64,000 bases of DNA from Pholiota molesta (GCA_014925825.1 JACGCK010000107.1:96979-160978), one strand, 5' to 3'. Shown: positions 12,664 to 25,126, numbered from the stretch's first letter. The notes: a model not told the origin generated them from the letters alone. Numbers and translations: made by a program.

Positions 12664-15092
12664 ATGGATCATTCGGACAAGGAGAAGGCTCCCGAGACCG
12701 TTACCGTTGAGGCTCATTCAACAACGGAAGCTCCTTCAGCCGCTATGAATACGATTGGACCAAGCCAAACGAATGCAGTAGAATCGGAATTCAAGCGCGA
12801 TTCCCGATTCTGGATGATATTCGTGGCGTTGTGTTGCTGTACCCTGCTATCGGCGCTAGATTTGGTAGGTGGTCATTCCGAATGGATAAGTATTGGTATT
12901 ACTTAAGTGGCAATAACTGACCAAATCGCCTCCTCGACTGGAACACATAACAGGGGGGAATCGGTACTGCAGGGCCAACAATTGTACATCAGCTCAATGG
13001 CAGCGATTTCACATGGGTTGCGTCTGCCTATGCCCTCTCCGCGTCGATGTTCATTCCACTCAGTGGTAACCTCGCTCAAATTTTCGGGCGCAGGCCAATC
13101 ATCCTTGGAGGAATTGTTGTGTTTGCTATCGGATCTGCAGTATGCGGTTCTGCAAAAACGCTGATAGTTCTGATCATTGGAAGAGGTGAGTCGAACGAAG
13201 ATCTTTAACGAGCACTCAACAGATACTGATCAGATATTATCTATCCATCAGCCATTCAAGGTGTAGGTTCCGGCACGATTCAAGCTCTTTCATCGATTAT
13301 TATCACGGATTTAGTTCCTCTACGTGAAAGAGGTGTTTACGCCGGGATTACAGGGGTGTAAGTCCGACATTCGGTTTGCCAGTGGTCCAACGGCATTGAC
13401 GTTATTTGTAGGGTTTGGACGACAGGCACTGCTGCTGGGCCTTTTATAGCTGGTGGGCTGTCAGAAAAGGCGTCGTGGAGATGGCTATTTTGTGAGTGAA
13501 CGGTGTATATGGCACAGTCAAGCTAACTCTTATCCCCGAGTTCAGACATCAACCTTCCGCTATGTGGACTCGCTTTCATTGCAGTCGCAATATTCCTACG
13601 CCTGAAGAAACCAGAAGGAAAGTTTCAGGATAAGATTTTCAAGGTCGACTGGCTGTGAGTGGACTCCCAGTTGATATTTCTATATTATTAGGTGCTGAAG
13701 GGCTCAAAATTCAGAGGCAATTTGTTCATAATGGCCTCGACCTGTTCAGTGATGCTTGCATTGACTTGGGGTGGCATCAGGTTCACTTGGAGTTCAGCAA
13801 ATATATTAGTTCCTCTTATACTTGGCATAGTCGGCCTTGCATGTACGATCTATTATGAATCACGGTGGCCAGAAAATCCTGTGGTGAGCTTTTATACACG
13901 CCAAAATGTCAATTTTCTGATAATTGTTCGTGAGTAGATACCACTTATGGTCCTTTCAAACAGGACTAGTATATCGGGGTTGGTATACGATTTCGTTTTC
14001 TGTCTTTGTACAGCTCTGATACTTGATATAGATATGTTTCAACTTTCCTTCAAGGAATGGTGACTCTTGGAATCGGATGTGAGTGGCCTCGTTAACCATG
14101 TACTACTACTTCAATACTCACATCAATGACTAGTCTATCTGTCAGCATGTCCATTTTTTGCATCTCTCTTTCGCATACTAATGGCATCGCCAATATATTA
14201 CAGACCAACCTGGTTTCAATCAGTCAAGCTCTCGAGTCCTATCACTTCAGGTGTCCTGTTCCTTCCTCTAGCAGCGACAATCTCTCCTTCGGCCATCATC
14301 CAAGGAATCATTGTATCTAAAACGGGATCTTACCGCCCTATAGTAAGTGGACCATTCGCTTATCCTCAACAACGCTGTTAACGATGATCTCTCACTAGAA
14401 CTTCGTTGGCTGGTTTCTAGTTGTTTTAGGCTCTGGTCTCTTAATCTCACTACAGCTAGGGACATCTGTGGGACTGCTGGTTCTGTACCAGCTTCTATTG
14501 GGCCTTGGGATGGGATTCCTGTACTCCACGACGGTATGACATGTTACTGGTTTTTCGACTTCCTCTGACCCGAAGATATACAGTTCCCAATTCTTGCACC
14601 GCTTCCGCTGTCCGCAAATGGTCCAGCAGTTGCTTTCGTGGTTTTCCTGCGCCAGTTCTCACAGGTACGATATAATTATATGCTCGCTCATTTTATATCA
14701 AAAATTTATAACAAATTTTACAGGCCTGGGGAGTCTCAGTCGGTGGAACTATCCTCCAGAATGCCCTGATACGAAAACTCCCTGAAAACGCCATTCTAGG
14801 GCAAGAGAAAGCCCTTACCACCGGACAGCAGCTTGCATATGCTATCGTCCCGCTTATCTCGACGCTATCTCAGCCGCTGCAGGACGAAGTACGCCAGGCC
14901 TTCCTGGAGAGCTTCAGGGAAGTATGGATCGCTTTTGCGGTTTGCGCTGCGATCGGGCTATTCAGCTGGTTTGCTATGAAAAATTATCCCCTTAAGAAAT
15001 CGGTTGATCAGGAATGGGGTATCGATCGGTCGACGGTCGAGAAAACAACCATAGAGGTTGTACAAGGTACAGAGAAGCAGGTGAACTCATAG
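12664..15092 (+). CDS. MFS transporter, drug/metabolite efflux type (DHA2-like, probably 14 TM)
   Basis: Exporter of the major facilitator superfamily, expected in the plasma membrane. Start MDHSDKEKAPETV at 12664; long polar N-terminus, then FWMIFVALCCCTLLSALDL. Family motifs: GPTIVHQLNGSDFTWVASAY, GNLAQIFGRRPIILGG (motif A), GRAIQGVGSGTIQALSS and LRERGVYAGITG. Later segments include GVLFLPLAATISPSAII and VAFVVFLRQFSQ. The tail is NYPLKKSVDQEWG...KQVNS, stop 15090-15092. About ten introns; no frame break is needed. The expected YLPTWFQ loop appears only if a 7-nt exon (14134-14140) is spliced in. DHA2-type exporters often accompany specialised metabolism, but the substrate here is unknown. 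Confidence 0.88.
14134..14140 (+). other. Predicted 7-nt micro-exon (TCTATCT) of the MFS gene
   Basis: The upstream exon ends ...GGAT before GTGAGT (14079). The heptamer lies between an AG (14132-14133) and GTCAGC (14141). The next exon starts ACCAACCTGG at 14204. Joining them gives G-F-Y-L-P-T-W-F-Q, the family-typical sequence at this site. The two flanking introns (55 and 63 nt) have normal size, and the second has a CTAAT branch-like site. Confidence 0.7.
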
Positions 15093-15642
15093 GAAGTGTG
15101 CGCACTCGTCAGGTTCATCAGTTGGACACTCTGCATTGATGACATAGAATTAATGAATGTGAAAACCAATTCTTGATATCTACGAACTTTTGAGTTACTG
15201 GTATCTAAAAACGTTAATACCAACACAATTGTGTCCCAGAAAAGCCCAGAAACTTCGGGTGGACAAATGAGCAGGGCTTGTTCATCGTCGTCGTGACGGT
15301 GAGGCTATGTATTATGGGCCCGGACACAGGCAAAAGAGCTATGCTCGTTCGTCATCGATGGGAGGAGAGTGGTGGGTGTAGAGGGGCCACAGGTGGACGA
15401 ACGGGCGGAGATAGGCGGAAGGGCGGCGGATGAGAACCGTCGTGCTGGCGCTCATGCGGGAGAGCCAGAGCACATCCAGCCAGCACACAGGAATGTCATT
15501 ATGCCGTCGATCACTGTGTTGCGTTGGTGCTATGTTTCGTATATATAAAAAAGACCCCGCCTTTAGCGTCTGCGCACCGCAAAGGTTGCAATATTGCAAC
15601 CGCCTTGTATGTGCAGACGGTTCGGCATGATGGGGGGTTCTA

Positions 15643-15845
15643 GTGGGGGCCGCCATGATTGGCAACTCATGGTGGTCGCCGCGAGGCCGGCGGCTGCGCC
15701 ACTCATCTTCTCCTTGTCTTCTCGGTGTCGCTCGCCTGCAGATGGTCTAATGGGCGTTGTGGCAGGGGTCGCCATGACTGGCACTACATGGCGGTCACTG
15801 CGTGGCCGCTGGCGGTGCTGCTCATCTTCTCTGCGTCGCTGGTGT
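15643..15845 (+). repeat. Degenerate tandem duplication (~85-90-bp unit, ~120-bp period)
   Basis: Copy 1 starts GTGGGGGCCGCCATGATTGG at 15643; copy 2 starts GCAGGGGTCGCCATGACTGG at about 15762. Both continue through a GGCCG(C)TGGCGG-type stretch to CTCATCTTCTC. About three-quarters of positions agree by eye. Confidence 0.6.
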
Positions 15846-16642
15846 CCGTGTGATCCGTGTTTGCGCGACGTTTGCATTATTCATAGTCCCGTACAGCAAT
15901 TGGGTCGCTCGCGTTCCTCGCATTGTTCATATCGTTCTGCGATGGTTGCGCGAGTTATTACTGTTTTTCGTGTTGTACATGGTGCTCGCGTCACGGTGTG
16001 GTGTCCCTGTTTGCATCCTCCACGCGTATGCTACAATTAAAACATCGCAGTATAAGTTATAATATACAAGATAAAGCTTGTGACAACCTTGCAAGGGAAC
16101 GACGACGACGCGTTATCCCTAAGCCCAGAGTCCCCCTCTGCAAATCTCGAGGCATATCCACATCCCTCATTGAGGGGAGGACATGCGCAACATGAGCATA
16201 GTCTGCATTGATGGCGGCAGCTTTGGCGGGAATGGTGATAGGGAATGGTGGTGGTGGCGGAGTGTACGTGGGTGCGGATGTGGAGATGGATTGTTAGTAT
16301 GTCCAAACAAAGGCGCGTAGAGGCGCGTGCCGGCTCATGCTGAGGCGGGAGCTATTTTAAAACTTCTATTTTACAGTTCCGTACGCGTTACGCGCGACCA
16401 CGCACAAAAACCTCCGTGTACGCACGGTCACCACGCGCAGTTGACGCGCATTTCCAATTTCCCGCCCGCACATCTCCTGGACCCACTTTGTATCCATGCG
16501 GTACGTGCGACAGACATGTGGTAAGTTTGACAGTACAAGAAGATGAGAGTGGAAGACCCGAAGCATGTACACGTCAATGGGCGGCGGCACTCTGAAAACG
16601 GCGCGGATACCATGTGTGAGTTGTGGATGAGCTATTCTAGAC

Positions 16643-16828
16643 CAGTTCTGGAAACCGGTAACTACATCAGATGTGATGATATATGGTGCCCACAGATCTC
16701 ACGGAACAGTAATTCCCAACCTTTTCAATCAGTTCTGGAAACTTGCAACTAGATTAGATATATCATGTACATGGCGCCCATAGGCGCCCACAGATCTCAG
16801 GGACGAACAGTAATTCCCAACCTTTTGT
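16643..16828 (+). repeat. Tandem duplication, ~87- and ~99-bp copies
   Basis: Copy 1 (16643-16729) and copy 2 (16730-16828) both begin CAGTTCTGGAAAC and contain GCCCACAGATCTCA and ACAGTAATTCCCAACCTTTT. Copy 2 is longer because GGCGCCCA is itself repeated within it. Confidence 0.75.
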
Positions 16829-17738
16829 ACCACGGCGCCCACAGAATGCTTCCCATACACCCTGGAACAAACAACATCGTCTACCCTTCATATTCACTTC
16901 TAATGCCTCTTTCCAACTCTGTACTGCCACCGTCGACTCCTAGAGGTGTCTGTGCTGTTCCATGAAAGTCTGATGTAGCGGGTATAAGCGAACATACTTA
17001 ACTTTGATCCTGTTCACTGCCCATCATCAGCCATCATTTGATACTGAGAGGGCCCTTTATAAATAAGTAAGTAAATCCGGTGTCAGTATCGATAGAAATA
17101 GGAATGAAATTTCGTTATAGATAATACTTAATCCGGTTAGCCGCGTCAGCTTCAGTCCAAATAATGTGTCTCAGTTGTGGGAAGTCTGCTGTTCGCTGCT
17201 GGGGTATGCATATTTTCCAATGTGAAAAAATCTTTGGATGTTCTGTGACATTTACAAAATAAATTTACAAGATAGGAAAATATAAAAAAGAAACTTTAAC
17301 AACAAACAATAGACTTCCAGTTTAAAAAATGGGATGTCCTGACAATAAATATAATAAAGCTTCTCAAGGCCGCCCACGGCAGAGCCCACTACGAGGCATG
17401 ACGTTTTTGAGATGTTCCGAGCTGGCCGATGAGATTATGATTTGCGCATACTATCTAGTATCTCCAAACGACACATCACCTGCACGGAAATTTCCTATCA
17501 GCATGCAACCCAATCATAATTGAGAACCAGAACAAAGCCCGTGATATACCTTGAAATGATAGTTTCACCACCTTACCGAGGTGGTCTCTGGAGTAAAGCA
17601 TATCGAAGGTGGTTATTTCTTCACACAGAGAATAAAATTGAAGACTGGGAATAATATGTAAGTATACGTATAAATATCTCATCCTTAGCAAGGCCTGTTT
17701 CCAGACTCTACCAAGGCAAACAACTGCTTATCTTCACA

Positions 17739-19022
17739 ATGGCGCCCAGCTTCCCTATCACGGAAGCAGAACTCACTGGCTCTTTCACCGAGTCCGTCCT
17801 ATGGGGATTCCACATCGTCACCCTTGGATTCTGTATGCAGACGCTCTTGAGGAGTAAAAACCAATGGAAGAGCTCCAGAGATATTAATTGGCCCATGGTG
17901 GCCGTCTCGTTGGCGTTGTTCATAAATGCAAGCTTCGATGTGCTTCTCGGTTTCTACCATACGTTGCTGGCCTTTGTTTTTTTCCAAGGCGAGGGAGGTG
18001 CCACTGGGGAATATACAGACATCTCCGAGTGGATCAATATTGCGCGTGTATGTATACATTAATTGTTTGCTTGAATCATACCAATTTGATACCAATGCTA
18101 ATCTACATCTCTTAGAGCGTTACTGTACTTGTTCAAACTACAATCGGGGATGCAGTCCTGGTATGGACTCTGATTTTGTCGTCCTCATCGCCTGTTCCTC
18201 ATCGCCTTCGATATGTAGGTCTACCGGTGCTGGGTTGTATACCAGCGCTCCTTCCGGGTCATCGCCGTATCTTGCCTCCTTTGGCTCGCTTTGATGGGAG
18301 CAGGCATTTGGCTCATCTACCTTGAAGCCACACTCAAGTCGAGATTGCTTATCAGTGCTAAACAGCTTTCGCCCGCGACTACTCTCTGCTGGGCGGTCAC
18401 CATTGCTCTGAATATTATTACCACAGGTAATCTAACTTGAACCAAGTTCTTGGATAAAGTCTAGTTCTAATACTATTTCTCATCAAAGGGCTGCTGATAT
18501 ATCGTATCTGGAGAGTCGATAGTTCTGGCAGGAAATACCTCATGACCAATGGTCAAGGAAAGTCGGCTCAAGGCAAACTGAGAAACATCATGCGCATCAT
18601 CATCGAGTCTGGCTTGATGTACTCCGTCATAGCGGCGCTGACATTCATCACAGTCATTGTTGGAAGTAACGCGGCCTACGTAACGTCAGATATGGTATGT
18701 GTCTCAAAGAAGCATTCAAAATTACCTTGAAGCCAACTTGAAGCTGACATTTCTTGCCTCTGATCGTCAGGAGGTGCAAATTGTCGGTATTGCCTTCGAC
18801 CTCATTCTCGTCCGTACCGCGAACATCTACTCTGATGGCTCGATCGACGCCAGTCGCGGAACAGCACAGAACGTGCCATTGCAAACTTTCGTATCCCCAA
18901 CCCGCGTGACTAGGTCCATGAACCCGATGACCGAGATATATGTAACTAGTTCTGTGATTAAGCAAGGAGCTGAATCTGTCAAAGGAATTGAAGAGAGTGA
19001 GAGCGAGAGCAATTATGTTTGA
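17739..19022 (+). CDS. Seven-transmembrane hypothetical protein, basidiomycete-specific family
   Basis: Intact gene starting MAPSFPITEAELTGSF at 17739, ending SESESNYV with a stop at 19020-19022. Four introns. It reads as roughly seven hydrophobic helices: LWGFHIVTLGFCM, MVAVSLALFINASFDVLLG, DAVLVYRCW, VIAVSCLLWLALMGAGIW, AVTIALNIITT, SGLMYSVIAALTFITVIVG and VQIVGIAFDLILVR. The tail is polar and acidic. The arrangement (DAVLVYRCWVVY loop, IMRIIIESGLMY and IVGIAFDLI) is that of a very large agaricomycete family of unknown function. No enzymatic motif is visible. Unlike most genes in this window it needs no frame correction. Confidence 0.85.
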
Positions 19023-19356
19023 ATTATGTAGTTGATTTACCTTGATAGCGAGGTTTGTCCAGTCTTTTCTCGAAGAGGTTCTAAGTATGTACGTAAATCA
19101 TTGTATGTACCTACCTACCTATATTTATAGCCTGAGTGAATTTTAGTTCTAAGGATCGACTTTCAGACGTGTGTTTTGCATTCGCTCATCTGCAAATATG
19201 GGCCAGAATTCTATCATCGATTTTGGTTTCCGATTACCGTAAACCATAAATGGCGCTACTACTTACTTCTCAGCGATGTGTGCGATCGTGTTGCTAAGAT
19301 CTTTTCTGGTTTGCAAGAGTCATTATGCTGGTACCCTAATGAAACTAGTAAAATCT

Positions 19357-19364
19357 TATAAATA
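19357..19364 (+). promoter_or_regulatory. TATA box of DMATS copy 1
   Basis: TATAAATA, 61 bp before the ATG at 19426, conserved with its context (TATAAATATCTGC) in the second DMATS copy, where it sits at a similar distance from the ATG. Confidence 0.65.
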
Positions 19365-19425
19365 TCTGCGGGTTCGAGAGGTTCCTTACTTGACAAGACA
19401 AATCCTCTAGCTCTTTCATTTCGAA

Positions 19426-20871
19426 ATGATGTTTTCGATGAAACTCTCTGGACCAATGACCTATACTTTGGTTTCTTTTTACCAAACGCTATGGGCCTTT
19501 ATGCAAGCTGTGAGCACTCATCATCGTAATATCAGACGCCGTCTAATAGTATTTTTTCAAGCTTTGGCATCGTCGGAACTTCGCCAGCATTGTTTTCTGG
19601 CGTTCAGAGACAGGCAGCATTCTGTTGAATCTACTCCAACTTTCTTTGTATCCTACACATCTCCGAAACGATTTCATGTTGCTCTATTCCACAATTATGG
19701 TCCCTCTGCTAGGACCGAGCCCCAGAGAACTCCATTCTATGGGCATGAAGCCCCGTTCATACATGGGCGACGACCACTCCCCGATAGAATTCGGCTGGGT
19801 GATAAAGAGTGATGGCAAATCATCCATTCAATTCTCTATCGAGCCTCTCTCACCCACTGACGGCGCGCCTACACCGCCAAAGGCATGCAGCAAGATCCTT
19901 AGCGCGTTGGGCAAGGTCACCTGCGTCAAATCCTTTGACACCACCTGGGCCAACATCTGCCAGGAAACCCTCGGAGTTGACCCATCCTGTCAAGAAAACT
20001 CATTTTTCCTAGGTGAGAACATAGCTTGACTTACATTTCGTCAAAATTATTAAATTGCCATACTGTCAGGTGCTGAACTCACGCAGAAAGAGGCGGTTGG
20101 CAAAGCCTACTACCTTCCAGGCCCCCGTGCACGAGCAGATAATTGCTCAATTGAGATGACAATCGAACGCTGTATGCTGGCGCTCGGACTAGGGGACCCA
20201 TGGAGTGTCCTCGCTTCATATATCGAAACCCAACCGTCCGAACGCGGGCGCCTAATCTCGGATATAGTTGCGGTAGACTGCGTCGCGCCGTCCCGCAACC
20301 GTGCTAAAGTCTACGTTCGAACCGCAGACAGAACGTTCAAGACGATCGAGCAGCACATCACTCTCGGTGGCCTCCTAAGCGACGACGAGTCTGTTCGGGA
20401 ACAGTGGATATGTTGCGCACCCTATGGGGATTCTTCTTCCCAGGAATTGGGGAAGACGAGCCACTCCCAATCCAGCATCCGAAGATGGGAGAATGGCCAG
20501 GCTTCTTGCTTTACTACGAGATGACGCCCGGAAGCGATATGCCTTTCCCGAAGGTCTACATCCCTGTTCGCCAGTACTGCCCAAGCGATGCCTTCATTGC
20601 GGAGGCGGTTTCCATGTATCTCACAGGAAGGAATCTATCAATTGGTAAGAATTATGTCGCCAATATTCAGCAGCTATTGTGAGTGGCGCCCTGTCTTCTA
20701 ACGCTTCAACGTGCTAACTTTTCGTTTTCATCAGCCCTCATAGAGATCTTGGAAGTCGCACAGGGATTCACACATACGTCGCATGTTGCTCCAGGCCGAA
20801 CGGGCCCCAACTATATCTCTACTTGAGCCCAGAAATATTCGCACCGGAACGAAGATATTAGCAGAGCGTTT
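19426..20871 (+). CDS. DMATS-type aromatic prenyltransferase, copy 1
   Basis: Fungal indole/aromatic prenyltransferase family (ABBA barrel, metal-independent). Such enzymes transfer a dimethylallyl or longer prenyl group to tryptophan, tyrosine or related aromatics. Exons 19426-19509, 19562-20012, 20070-20678 and 20735-20871, about 427 residues, the usual family length. Family-like stretches: TYTLVSFYQTLWAFMQA, VPLLGPSPRELHSMG, SPIEFGWVIKSDGKSSIQFS, CSIEMTIERCMLALGLG, YFEM-like LYYEMTPGSDMPFPKVYIP, and RTGIHTYVACCSRPNGPQLYLYLSPEIF at the end. One G seems missing in a G run at about 20398: copy 2 is in frame there. Exact acceptor substrate cannot be predicted. Confidence 0.88.
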
Positions 20872-22078
20872 ACACCAAATGTATAGTTGTTGTAGTTACC
20901 TGTATGTATGTAAGGATATACAAATTAATCAGAGACGACTGAGTGTTGACATTTGTCATACTTGCCCCTGCTGAAAAATAAGGGGCACGGAAAAACGGCG
21001 GTATGCCGAGTAAATGTGACGTTGGCTCTTCGATCTTCAACCCGGAGGTTTTATTGTGGCATCTCCATCTGCCGCACGTCAAGAGACCGTCCTGAAAAGA
21101 GTCAGATGGCGGTAGCCGAGAAAATCGAATTTCTCACATACCAACTTGACCTCTCTCGCCATGGCCTTCTGCCATTGTGTAACCCATAAGCTGGCAAGCG
21201 TTAGGCACCAGCATTTCGTCAGCGATCAAATCCGTATGTGGGCGCATAATTCTTGACACCGACTGAGTGAAAATGGAACCATGGCGAAGGTTTTCTTGGA
21301 AAAAAATAAAACGAATCAAGAGAGAGATTGATACCTGCGAAGATTGTCCCCGATTATCTTGTTGCTGGTGTGGGTAATATTTTCTGTAAAGCATGCAGCC
21401 ATGGTCATATCAATGGGTTGAGTTGAGATGATATTGCACAGATAACAAGAAGGGTAGGCAGCCGAAAGACAAGTCATGATTAGAACGCAGTTGCGCAGAT
21501 GTTCACCGACGATGTCGAAAGATTGACACACAGTCGATACTGACATTGGCTTCAATTTTGATGATTGGTTTGACATAACATTGAGTCAAACGACGCGTGA
21601 TTATCGTGGTTATACAAGGACAGAAGTGACATACCAGTTTCATTTGCCATTTCGCTTTGTCTTCGCTAGCAGATTGAGCTGGTGACGCTGAATGGTAGTT
21701 AAGCTCTCAGTGAGTCTTCAGCGCGCCTTTGCGAGCTGCGCAAGGGCATGGCTTGTGTGTTCCGACCTTCCGCAGCTTTCTAAGGTCCTGCGATGAATCC
21801 ATGCTTCAGCGTCGAGAAAAGTAGATTTGTTCCAAGTTTGCGTATCGTGGTTCGATGGAGATATAACGAAGCCATAAATAATATTAGTAAGAATCAGTCT
21901 CGGTACCGGGGCCAACAACAACAAGTTGAACAACATCAAAACAACATCGACACTCGTGTTGCACTCATCTAACTTAAACGCAACTTAAACGTCAATATTA
22001 TTCTGGTGCAGAGCTTACCGCAGAAGTGTCCTAGTTCTTCATTGTCGGCAGCTCAGCAGTTCGCTCTCTATTAGCAAT
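20872..22078. other. Intergenic: DMATS 3' flank and transposon-like fragment
   Basis: Up to about 21248 the sequence is the duplicated 3' flank of the DMATS gene. Part of it (GAGTCAGATGGCGG...GAAAATCGAA) also aligns in the second copy and may be the residue of a convergent gene. From about 21330 to 21880 lies a copy of the fragment also found at 25120-25660. Confidence 0.6.
21330..21880 (-). repeat. Direct repeat A (transposon-like gene fragment), copy 1
   Basis: Aligns in the same orientation with 25120-25660, from GA(T)TGATACCTGCGAAGATT to GTGGTTCGATGGAGATA. Read on the minus strand it contains a degraded version of a CPC..C zinc-binding-like N-terminus (MDSSQ, then KPCPC) with frame breaks. 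Confidence 0.75.
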
Positions 22079-23678
22079 ATGTTTGATACTAGCTTGTACA
22101 CTACTGACAATCCACAATTTTCCGAGGAAGATATCAAAAAGGTCTGGTTCATCACCTCCTGTGATAAGTTCTTTCATGTAATCGTTTTGCTCACTCTTAT
22201 TGATAACATAGATGCTACCTTCTACCTATAGAGCATGGGCAGACTCCTTCAAAACTTTACTATTGAAGCTAGCGGGGAACACGAAAAAACCAATTTGAAA
22301 CCCGAACAATGTTGGTGGTTTCCATGGATTATTCTCCGGCCGTTCTTTCAATCAAAAGGTTATACACTCTACAATTACGACCCACAACATCCTACAAGGG
22401 TACCAGACTTTCGTGGCCCTCCAGCTGTCGATTCATTTGGCTTATACGGTGATCGCACCATACTCCCCTCTTCCCACATGCGACGTGTGAGTTCCAGTGC
22501 CTATTACCTACTAGATAGGTCTCTGACGCACAATTATGCATAGAATCCGACTATATTCGGTGCTCGTGATAGGTGTGTGCATGAATCGAATCGAATCGAA
22601 TGACATGGCATGTGTGCTAACGACGATATACAGACAGAACAGAGATGTTGTCATTAAGTTTGTTGACAAGTATTCTCCAGATCACCCAGAGGGTACCATC
22701 GAGTATCAAATCCTACGTTTTCTCAATACCCCTTCGATGAGGTCGGATCCCAGGAACGCGACCGTTCCAGCACTCGAATTCCTCGAATTTTACGACTGGA
22801 AATTTATCGTAATGCCTTTCCACAATGGATGTGACGAATACGTCTTTCTAACTGCGTATGAATGTCTCGACTTTGCTTGCCAAGTGCTAGAGGTAAGTCT
22901 CTAATTCAGCCCTCTTTCAATGGTAATCACTCACAAGAGATGCTAGGCCTTGTCTTTTCTACACGAACATAGGATCGCACATTTGGTCGGTCCACCTTCC
23001 TTTAGGCATTATGTGCTGTCATTTTGACAATTGCAATGCATATCTCTTAGGACATATCTCAGGAGAACATAATGATGAATTACCATGGAGTTCCTCCACC
23101 GACGTGGAACTTTGAGACTAGAACAAAGCTTGTATCACTTCCAGACTTTCGAACAACATTCCCAATCAAATACAGCTTCATCGACTTTGGAAATTCGGCA
23201 TACTTCCTTCCAGGTCTTCCCGGTCGAAATGTCTCGTTGTTCCTTACAGGAACGGCCGCCCACACCGTGCACCGGAGGTGGATGGGCGTTTCAAGCACGA
23301 TCCGTTTGCGGCAGACGCATATCAAACGCGGTCTTTTTCAACAGCTGGTTTGGGGTGCGTCGGCCAGCGCGCCACGTTTTAGATTTTGTATCTTTGAATT
23401 TGACCTTGACTCCAACTGTATAGCGCATCATTTATCCTGAAGTTCCCGGACTTCTCGAGATTCTACAAGATATGTCAAGTCTGCATGCACCTGACCGCAT
23501 CTCAATGGCCGTCGCCGCCACTCGAACGCGAGTTCTGTACGATAAAATGCCACCTCACGAGACCTTGCCCCGACATATTATTGAATTCGAAAACTACTAC
23601 TATGTTCCAAGGTCAAAATTTCGGTATTGCAAAGAGTATAGTAAATGGTATATTTGGAAGCATGGAAATCTTTTCTAG
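22079..23678 (+). pseudogene. Kinase-like gene, basidiomycete-expanded family, frame-broken
   Basis: Starts MFDTSLYTTDNPQFSEEDIKK at 22079. After a kinase N-lobe remnant (RDVVIKF) the catalytic-loop region reads ALSFLHEHRIAHL then, across an intron, DISQENIMMNYHG, with a DFG equivalent FIDFGNSAYF. The next block should read APEVDGRFKHDPFAADAYQT but needs frame changes at about 23275, 23330 and 23375. The tail contains DMSSLHAPDRISM and ends NLF. HxD and DFG residues are present, so it could be active if the breaks are errors. The changes are denser than elsewhere, so real decay is possible. Flanked by both copies of direct repeat A. Confidence 0.6.
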
Positions 23679-24049
23679 TGAGCGTGAATCTTTCAAAATC
23701 TTTCGTTCTACTACTCATACATTCGAGATGCGCAGATGTTTCTGGGCAATACTGATGTTTGACGCCACCCTTTTGACATGAATGCAATGCTTTTTTGTCC
23801 CATCCAGTCCTATATATCTAACATTAGGAAGTCTCCGCGTTCTTCATGATCCGCCTGAAAGACCTGATCTGTGGAATCGCAACCTTGCGGTCATTCCAGT
23901 TCACTCGCGGAAAAGAGGGAATGGAATATCAATGGACGATAGTACTTCAGATTCTAAAAGCCCAGTTACGTGTATACAGTACATAGTTTAGTGAGAGATA
24001 CGCAACGAATGCTTGTCTACCCGCCCAATAAACTTCTACCATGAAAAAT

Positions 24050-24350
24050 TATGTGACTATTAGTGAGAAAGGCTGCTTTCGGGGTACATGACTTATATCA
24101 AATCGGAGGTGCTGAGGGACACCTTGAAGTAAGTAAGAATGTGAATATTAAAAAGATAATGGTATCTGAAGGGTCCCGGTCACGCTCACCTATAAGGACT
24201 TCCAAGTTTGAAATCAATATCTTGATAAACTCCCGATTTTGTCGAAATTTAGACCTCGGAACGCAGCAGTGAAGGCCAACTTCAATCATATGGCGTGGAA
24301 TAACGTCAGCGGGGCAGCTTATCATACAAGACTCGCAGATACTCAAGACA
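24050..24350 (-). pseudogene. Inverted partial copy of the kinase-like C-terminus
   Basis: Read on the minus strand, CTTGTATGATAAGCTGCC... and CGTTCCGAGGTCTAAATTTCG parallel the end of the gene at 23540-23640 (CTGTACGATAAAATGCC, TGTTCCAAGGTCAAAATTTCG). In-frame stops interrupt it. It forms a diverged head-on pair with the upstream gene end. Confidence 0.5.
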
Positions 24351-25126
24351 AATCTCCAAAAATCATGCTCGCCAGGACTTTGTTGTCCTGCAATAACGTC
24401 TGGTGCCGATAGGATGTCGTGGTGAAGGGTGGCAATTCAAACCGTTTGACTGGTTCGAACATGCTCAGAGGTGTGAAGCTTGACATATGTTTTAGAAGCT
24501 TGAACCTTGAGCAGTCAAAGGACATCAGAATAAAAGATGGGCTAGATTTCATAAAATGTCGAAGAAGAATATATGAAGCCGGCTCGAACAAGGCCCCAAT
24601 AATTACTGCGAGGCCATATTGACACTTATAGAATCTATCGCTGCGAGCATCGACAATTTCGGCATTAAGAATCGTAGTTTCGACATGATCGGGTTCATAC
24701 AGATTTGGATAAGCGTACCAGTACTCAATGGGTATTTGGATACGAATGTGAAGGGTGCAAATTTTATTGACATCAAGGCGGAGCCAGTACATGAAGCGCA
24801 TTGTCAATTTTGCCGAGGAGATGCGCTTTCATCGCCCTAGAAGACAGCATGAATTTAGAGGCATGTAAATCGACAAATGCCCACCTCTCAAAATGGAGTT
24901 CATGTTCCAGGTATTCGCAGCGTTTTCGCATGTCGATATATGACATAAGTAACGAGGCGTATTCCTGTCGAGGCACTGACGGTGCAGCGTTCGCATTTTC
25001 GGCGGTCGAAATTGAGGCTGTCTTGTATTTCGTTATGAGACTTGGAGAGACGAGAGACGGTTCAGAATGTAACTGATGGAAATGCAACCATGATGAAATT
25101 TTCTTGAGCAAAATAAAATGAATCAA
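24343..25126 (-). other. Unrecognised open frames, minus strand
   Basis: Two adjoining minus-strand frames, 117 and 154 codons. The first contains an alternating charged helix (MRKRCEYLEHELHFERWAF), the second LAVIIGALFEPASYILLRHF. I recognise neither. They overlap slightly in different frames and may be exons of one decayed gene upstream of the inverted kinase tail. Coding status is uncertain. Confidence 0.3.

Larger units (their letters stand above)
15093..17738. other. Intergenic stretch without a recognisable gene
   Basis: The open frames at 15430-16060 overlap on both strands in GC-rich sequence and lack any family signature. Two degenerate tandem duplications are present (15643-15845 and 16643-16828); otherwise nothing is supported. 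Confidence 0.6.
19174..21248 (+). repeat. Segmental duplication, copy 1 (DMATS gene plus flanks)
   Basis: Similar to the reverse complement of about 47986-49970. The boundaries are TTTTGCATTCGCTCATCTGC on the 5' side and GTGTGGGCGCATA-like sequence on the 3' side. Coding parts are closely similar. The promoter and 3' flank are more diverged but alignable, including the shared TATAAATATCTGC and a TCGAGAGGTTCCTTACTTG-like leader. Confidence 0.85.

Noticed and set aside
15594..16062. Set of 64-148-codon frames in both directions
   Set aside because: Overlap one another in a duplicated GC-rich stretch with no splice-consistent model or known motif.
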